Assembly: GCA_964534305.1 (NCBI GenBank)
Contig: CAZHPR010000003.1
Coordinates: 9,482-73,481, forward strand
Length of the DNA stretch: 64,000 nt
Direction of reading: 5' to 3'
Source: CAZHPR01 sp964534305
GTDB taxonomy: Bacteria; Patescibacteriota; Minisyncoccia; Phycocordibacterales; WO2-35-19
The notes under the pieces were generated by a model. The model was given only the letters and a program-made list of their open reading frames with translations, did not search any database and was not told the DNA's origin. The translations under genes were made by a program, and so were the position numbers. Positions 60,461-64,000 of the stretch are shown here, one piece after another; position 1 is the first letter of the stretch; each line of letters begins with the position of its first letter.

Positions 60461-61012
60461 TTATAATATTTCTCTAAATTTATTTAAATCCTCTTCGACT
60501 TCTGCTTCTGAGGCAGGGCGGTGGGCAGCATTTCTATAATATTTCAAACCCTCAGTTAATTCTTCCGGAACATGATCTCCATAAATGTAACGGATTGTTT
60601 CTGGACTACAAAGAGCGGGGTTTGTCTTCAAACCAACTGTATCAAGCAATTTCTTAACCACATCACTCCCTTTTACTAAAATTATTTCTGACTCACCACT
60701 TAAAAAATGTCTAGCATGTGCATCCTCAAGCGGTTTAGGTAGTTTATCTTTACCATACATTTTTTTAACCACAAATTCTTCGCTAAGTTGTTTGGGAGTT
60801 CTTTGAACTATATAAAGTCCTGAAGCTTCTAATCGTTTAACTATTTCGTCTCTATGAATAAATGCGTCTGGTTTAATTACACAAATTGCGAGTGTTTCGT
60901 CGAGCGTTGGAGAAATTTCAATTGAATTACCTATAGTTTCAATCGCTTCACTGATGTCTTTAGACTCAATCTGCTCTTTTTTCTCTCCTTGAAATGATTC
61001 TGGTTTTTCCAT
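60461..61012 (-). CDS. Nucleoside diphosphate kinase-like protein
   Basis: 183 residues from the ATG at 61012 (MEKPESFQG); an earlier in-frame start at 61081 would run into the HD gene and is rejected. After a 40-residue acidic extension the NDK core shows LAICVIKPDAF, TNPALCSPETIRYIYG and NAAHRPAS, keeping the catalytic His but not the GSD that normally follows it (NxxHGSD). It probably equilibrates NTP pools, perhaps altered. Confidence 0.85.
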   Translation of the reverse strand: MEKPESFQGEKKEQIESKDISEAIETIGNSIEISPTLDETLAICVIKPDAFIHRDEIVKRLEASGLYIVQRTPKQLSEEFVVKKMYGKDKLPKPLEDAHARHFLSGESEIILVKGSDVVKKLLDTVGLKTNPALCSPETIRYIYGDHVPEELTEGLKYYRNAAHRPASEAEVEEDLNKFREIL

Positions 61013-61016
61013 ATTT

Positions 61017-61634
61017 TTATTTTTTTTCTCTATTAACCCACCATTTACTCTTTTGACTTTTCTTATCAAACCACCAATCATTTGAATCTGTTTCCATAAT
61101 TTCTTTTACCAAAGCAATTGCGTGTCCGGTCTTCAGTCTCTTCTTGGCTGACTCTATCCATCTGAGGGCTCTGGTATTACCGGTATCAACTTCTTCTTTG
61201 AGCGCCAGTATCCATTCAAGATTGTCCGCATCCTTTACTATTATTGATTCCCTGCTCTGTCTCTCTTCGTACTCTGTTATTGTAGCAAATATTTCATCTC
61301 CGAAGGGTACCGAATCAGCGATATCTCTGTGAGCCTCTGCTTCCTTTCTCTCCACATACTTTTGATGAACATAGTTTAGATCAGAAATTCTTGTTTCTGA
61401 AATATCATGAAAAAGACACATCTGTAATACTTTTGATATATCTACCTTGCCGTCCATCTTTGCGAGCATGTATCCGATGAAGCAAACCCTATTGATGTGT
61501 TCGGCTACCGTCTGGTTGCCGGTACCGAGGAAGTGAAATCCGCTCCTAGGGGTCCTTGCTAGAATCCCTACTTCAAACAAAAAATTAGTTATTCTCTGTA
61601 TCTCCTTTTTATTTCTATTTGTTGTTCTTTTCAT
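61017..61634 (-). CDS. HD-domain phosphohydrolase
   Basis: 205 residues: GNQTVAEHINRVCFIGYML (first His), LFHDISETRISDLNYVHQKYV (HD pair), KDADNLEWILAL (distal Asp). Pattern of YfbR/HDDC2-like 5'-deoxynucleotidases. It overlaps the pepF end by 20 bp and precedes ndk, so three nucleotide enzymes (HD, NDK, Nudix) are clustered. Confidence 0.88.
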   Translation of the reverse strand: MKRTTNRNKKEIQRITNFLFEVGILARTPRSGFHFLGTGNQTVAEHINRVCFIGYMLAKMDGKVDISKVLQMCLFHDISETRISDLNYVHQKYVERKEAEAHRDIADSVPFGDEIFATITEYEERQSRESIIVKDADNLEWILALKEEVDTGNTRALRWIESAKKRLKTGHAIALVKEIMETDSNDWWFDKKSQKSKWWVNREKK

Positions 61635-63399
61635 TTTTTTTGATTTTGTTCCAAAGGGTCTCTAGCTCCTCAATATTTTTCTCTACTCTTTTTAATCCAG
61701 TTTCAAAAAGGTTTTTGTCTACCTTTATACCTATAGACTTGAATATATTTTCTGGTGTGTCTGATCCTCCAGCGGAAAGAAACTTTATTACATCCTGCAC
61801 ATTTTTCTTGTCTTTCTTGTATCTTTCGTAGAGAGCGTCTGAGATTAATTGGCCAAAAGCGTATGAGTAGACGTAGAAGAAATTCCTAATATGACTCCAT
61901 GTGACAAAAAAGTATCCATCTTCTGTTGTGAGTTCGAAGGTTGGTCCGAGATAACTCTGCATATGCTTATTCATTATTTCTGCTATTTTTTCTTTTTGCA
62001 AAAAACCTTCTTTTCTTATGGTGTTATGTAGCTCCAACTCAAAATTAAAGCAAGCTATTTGTCTGAAGATTGTATTGATATCGTCCTGAATCTTGTCGTG
62101 GAGGATTACCATTCTCTCTTCTTCTGTTATATTGCTTAGTGCATCTTCAAAAACTAAGTTTTCAAAAAATGTACTCGCGACTTCCGCAACGGCTATCGTG
62201 TAATCTTCATATATCGGTCTTTGGCTCTTTGAATATTTACTATGAAGGGCGTGTCCCATTTCGTGAGCCAGTGTTGTAAGAGAGTTAAAGTCGTCCGTAT
62301 GATTGAGCAAGACGTAAGTAGGGAGAGTTGCGCTACTAGAACAAAAAGCCCCACTATGCTTACCTCTCTTTGGGTAAACATCTACTTGTCCATTTAAGAA
62401 CATATCCTTGACGTAGGTTCCAAACTCATCATTTGCGCTATTAAAGGATTTGGTTACTCTTTCAATTGCTTCATCAAGTTTTATTTTTGTTTTTGGGTCT
62501 CCTATTTTTGCTGCTCTATCTGCGTATGTGAGAGTCTTTTCACCAAGTATTTCTGCTTTTATTTTATAAAACCTGTGAGCTATAGCGACTTTTGAATTTA
62601 CACTTTCTACAAGAGTCTTTACTGTCTTCGGGTCATTTTCATAGCCTTTGATTGTGGCTTCTTCTGGGGTCTTAAACTTTTTTAGAAAGTCGTTTATTTT
62701 TTTGTCTGTTACTATTGCGTTTATTTCACTTTCAGCAAAATCACTTATTTTGTAAAAAGCATCATTTATCTTTTTATAAACCGCTCTTCTTTTTTTGGTT
62801 TCGAAGTTTCTGTAATTATTCATCGCTTCTGATAGTGGGATTTCTTTGGAGTCAACTTCTATCATTTGTTTTGAAAGTATCTTTGAAAATCCAGAAATCC
62901 ACATTCCCCTAGAAGTGTTCGATTTTAGATTTAATATTTTTTCTTCTGGTTCTGTTAGATTATGTTTTGCATTTTCAAAAAGTTTTTTTAGAAAATATCT
63001 AAACGGAAGAAGCTCTTTGCTTTTTAAAAACCTAGCCTGTGTATTTTTTGGAACTTTTGCTATTTCTAACGCAAAAAATTCAACTTGGTTTGCTAAATTG
63101 GCAAAAAATTCCGAAAGTTTTGAGAGTTCCGCCTCTGCTTCCGAATCTAGTCCGTTTAGCTCTTTTCTGTATGCATAATAAAAGTATGGTCTCTCTCCAC
63201 TTATATTCTTTGAAAGTTTTTCAGACTCTTCAAGCGCCTTTCTCAAGTCTTTTGGGTTTTTTAGATGTTTTTTATTCGTCCTATATTTTTTGGCGAACTT
63301 TGTGTACTCAGACTTTATTTTTGATAGATCCTTCTCTACCAACTCCTTTGAATAGTTTTTGTATATTAGTCCCAAATCCCATTCCGTTTTGTATTTCAT
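61615..63399 (-). CDS. pepF: Oligoendopeptidase F (M3 family)
   Basis: 594 residues, full length. Zinc motif TLAHEMGHALHSKYS (HEXXH, about 379), a Glu about 25 residues later (VAEVASTFFE), and the C-terminal FSPTFELTTEDGYFFVTWSHIRNFFYVYSYAFG-type region (here YLGPTFELTTEDGYFF). Cytosolic cleavage of short peptides, useful for a host-dependent cell. Confidence 0.95.
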   Translation of the reverse strand: MKYKTEWDLGLIYKNYSKELVEKDLSKIKSEYTKFAKKYRTNKKHLKNPKDLRKALEESEKLSKNISGERPYFYYAYRKELNGLDSEAEAELSKLSEFFANLANQVEFFALEIAKVPKNTQARFLKSKELLPFRYFLKKLFENAKHNLTEPEEKILNLKSNTSRGMWISGFSKILSKQMIEVDSKEIPLSEAMNNYRNFETKKRRAVYKKINDAFYKISDFAESEINAIVTDKKINDFLKKFKTPEEATIKGYENDPKTVKTLVESVNSKVAIAHRFYKIKAEILGEKTLTYADRAAKIGDPKTKIKLDEAIERVTKSFNSANDEFGTYVKDMFLNGQVDVYPKRGKHSGAFCSSSATLPTYVLLNHTDDFNSLTTLAHEMGHALHSKYSKSQRPIYEDYTIAVAEVASTFFENLVFEDALSNITEEERMVILHDKIQDDINTIFRQIACFNFELELHNTIRKEGFLQKEKIAEIMNKHMQSYLGPTFELTTEDGYFFVTWSHIRNFFYVYSYAFGQLISDALYERYKKDKKNVQDVIKFLSAGGSDTPENIFKSIGIKVDKNLFETGLKRVEKNIEELETLWNKIKKNEKNNK

Positions 63400-63411
63400 A
63401 AAAAAACCTTA

Positions 63412-63981
63412 CTACAAATCCTTCAAAACTTCAAAGTCTTTTTTTAGGGTGTCTTTGGTGTGGGAGTTGTAGACCGCAACAGCTGGGTGGTAGAGAGGTA
63501 CTATTTTGACTTTATCATTCGGCAAGGTGAATACTTTTCCGTGCATCTTGCTTATTACATCGAGCTCGCTCTCTAGTCCAAACTTTTTCATAATATAACC
63601 CATAGCATATCTTCCCAAGGTGGCGATAATTTTGGGTTGTATTATCTCTATCTGTCTGTCTAGAAACGGACCATATATTTCTATTTCTTCCGGAAGTGGG
63701 TCTCTGTTTTGGGGCGGTCTATCCTTTACTATGTTTGTGACGTACACCTCTTCTCTTTTTATACCCGCACTTTCGAGTAGCTCATCTAGTATTTTGCCAG
63801 CAGCCCCACAAAATGGTCTTCCAGTCTTTGCTTCATTCCTACCTGGTGCTTCGCCGACAAACATTATTTTTGCAAAATGACTCCCCTCGCCTATCACTGG
63901 CAAGTTTTTATTTTCGACTCGAAATTTATAAAGAGGCGATTTCTTTAGCTCCACCACCTCATCCCTTATTTGCCTCATCAT
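63412..63981 (-). CDS. Uracil-DNA glycosylase, family-4 type without Fe-S cysteines
   Basis: 189 residues: KIMFVGEAPGRNEAKTGRPFCGAAGKILDELL (uracil pocket, GEAPG), VTNIVKDRPPQNRDP, LGRYAMGYIM and YHPAVAVYN (catalytic-site His). Family-4 enzymes bind a 4Fe-4S cluster with four Cys; here those positions read KSPL, KDRPP and EIYGPFL, so all four are gone. GGAAGGAG lies just before the paired ATGs (63981, 63978). The gene may continue its operon beyond the window. Confidence 0.9.
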   Translation of the reverse strand: MMRQIRDEVVELKKSPLYKFRVENKNLPVIGEGSHFAKIMFVGEAPGRNEAKTGRPFCGAAGKILDELLESAGIKREEVYVTNIVKDRPPQNRDPLPEEIEIYGPFLDRQIEIIQPKIIATLGRYAMGYIMKKFGLESELDVISKMHGKVFTLPNDKVKIVPLYHPAVAVYNSHTKDTLKKDFEVLKDL

Positions 63982-64000
63982 CTCCTTCCTCTCTTCTTGT

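Noticed and set aside
61013..61081. Longer NDK start at 61081
   Set aside because: It would overlap the end of the HD gene; the family core does not need it and ATG 61012 fits the 4-nt spacing.
1..64000. CRISPR array, integrase, transposase or prophage
   Set aside because: No regularly spaced repeats and no recombinase, transposase or phage structural gene cluster was seen; the single baseplate J-like protein is a membrane protein without tail genes.

Overview
The window looks like a chromosomal scaffold of a Candidate Phyla Radiation bacterium (Patescibacteria), most probably a Parcubacteria lineage. This rests on gene content. Most of it is AT-rich, tightly packed genes for translation, cell wall and division. 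Several housekeeping enzymes have lost domains or ligands: AspRS lacks its GAD insertion, AlaRS lacks its C-terminal third, and a family-4-type UDG lacks Fe-S cysteines. There are orphan PemK/MazF-like genes, many small one-helix membrane proteins, bL9 is present, and no biosynthetic operon is seen. No rRNA is visible, so the exact lineage cannot be fixed. Two runs of exactly 100 N (26515-26614, 49119-49218) are scaffold gaps of unknown true length.

Layout. 1-8.4 kb: a 5'-truncated secreted multidomain protein, murJ, lepA and a secreted subtilisin-like protease. 8.4-14.2 kb: a 33-aa membrane peptide, a FtsB/DivIC protein, a PemK-like toxin, tRNA-Gly(CCC), cysS, a CorA-like transporter, an S41 protease, rplI and rpmA. 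14.2-19.3 kb: a membrane protein with an Ada-like metal site, a MacB-type permease carrying a frameshift, its ATPase, a MacA/HlyD-type adaptor and a DsbA-like oxidoreductase. 19.4-25.6 kb: a secreted subtilase and a secreted protein sharing a TIGR03437-like C-terminal fold, then two surface proteins. 25.7-26.5 kb: a lytic transglycosylase with a long structured leader. 26.8-35.3 kb: one minus-strand operon reading scpA, scpB, dacA, mraY, ftsW/rodA, murG, gltX, M23 peptidase, small membrane protein. 35.4-48 kb: a candidate ncRNA, aspS, two convergent ABC exporters with small membrane peptide genes, trpS, a histidine kinase, a SET-domain protein, an AdoMetDC-like protein and several unknowns. 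48-56.2 kb: dnaJ-dnaK-grpE and the alpha-type ribosomal operon (infA, rpmJ, rpsM, rpsK, rpsD, rpoA, rplQ, rplM, rpsI). 56.2-64 kb: a baseplate-J-like membrane protein, alaS, a second PemK-like gene, Nudix, NDK-like, HD, PepF and UDG genes.

The most striking pattern is two gene dialects in one scaffold. Most AT-rich genes have a TATAAT-like -10 box only 6-8 nt upstream of the start codon and no Shine-Dalgarno, so they are predicted leaderless. Interleaved with them are about eight autonomous units (32-aa peptide at 13.3 kb; subtilase and TIGR03437 protein at 19.4-22.8 kb; ABC exporter at 37.1 kb; 39-aa peptide at 39.0 kb; 52-aa protein at 41.0 kb; barrel-like protein at 45.8 kb; 66-aa Cys-containing protein at 51.8 kb). 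These are visibly more GC-rich, and most have a near-consensus -35/-10 promoter, a purine-rich or GGAGG ribosome binding site and a strong hairpin terminator. They resemble phage moron genes in layout. Palindromic REP-like elements are scattered between genes and also lie in frame inside lepA, trpS and one membrane protein.
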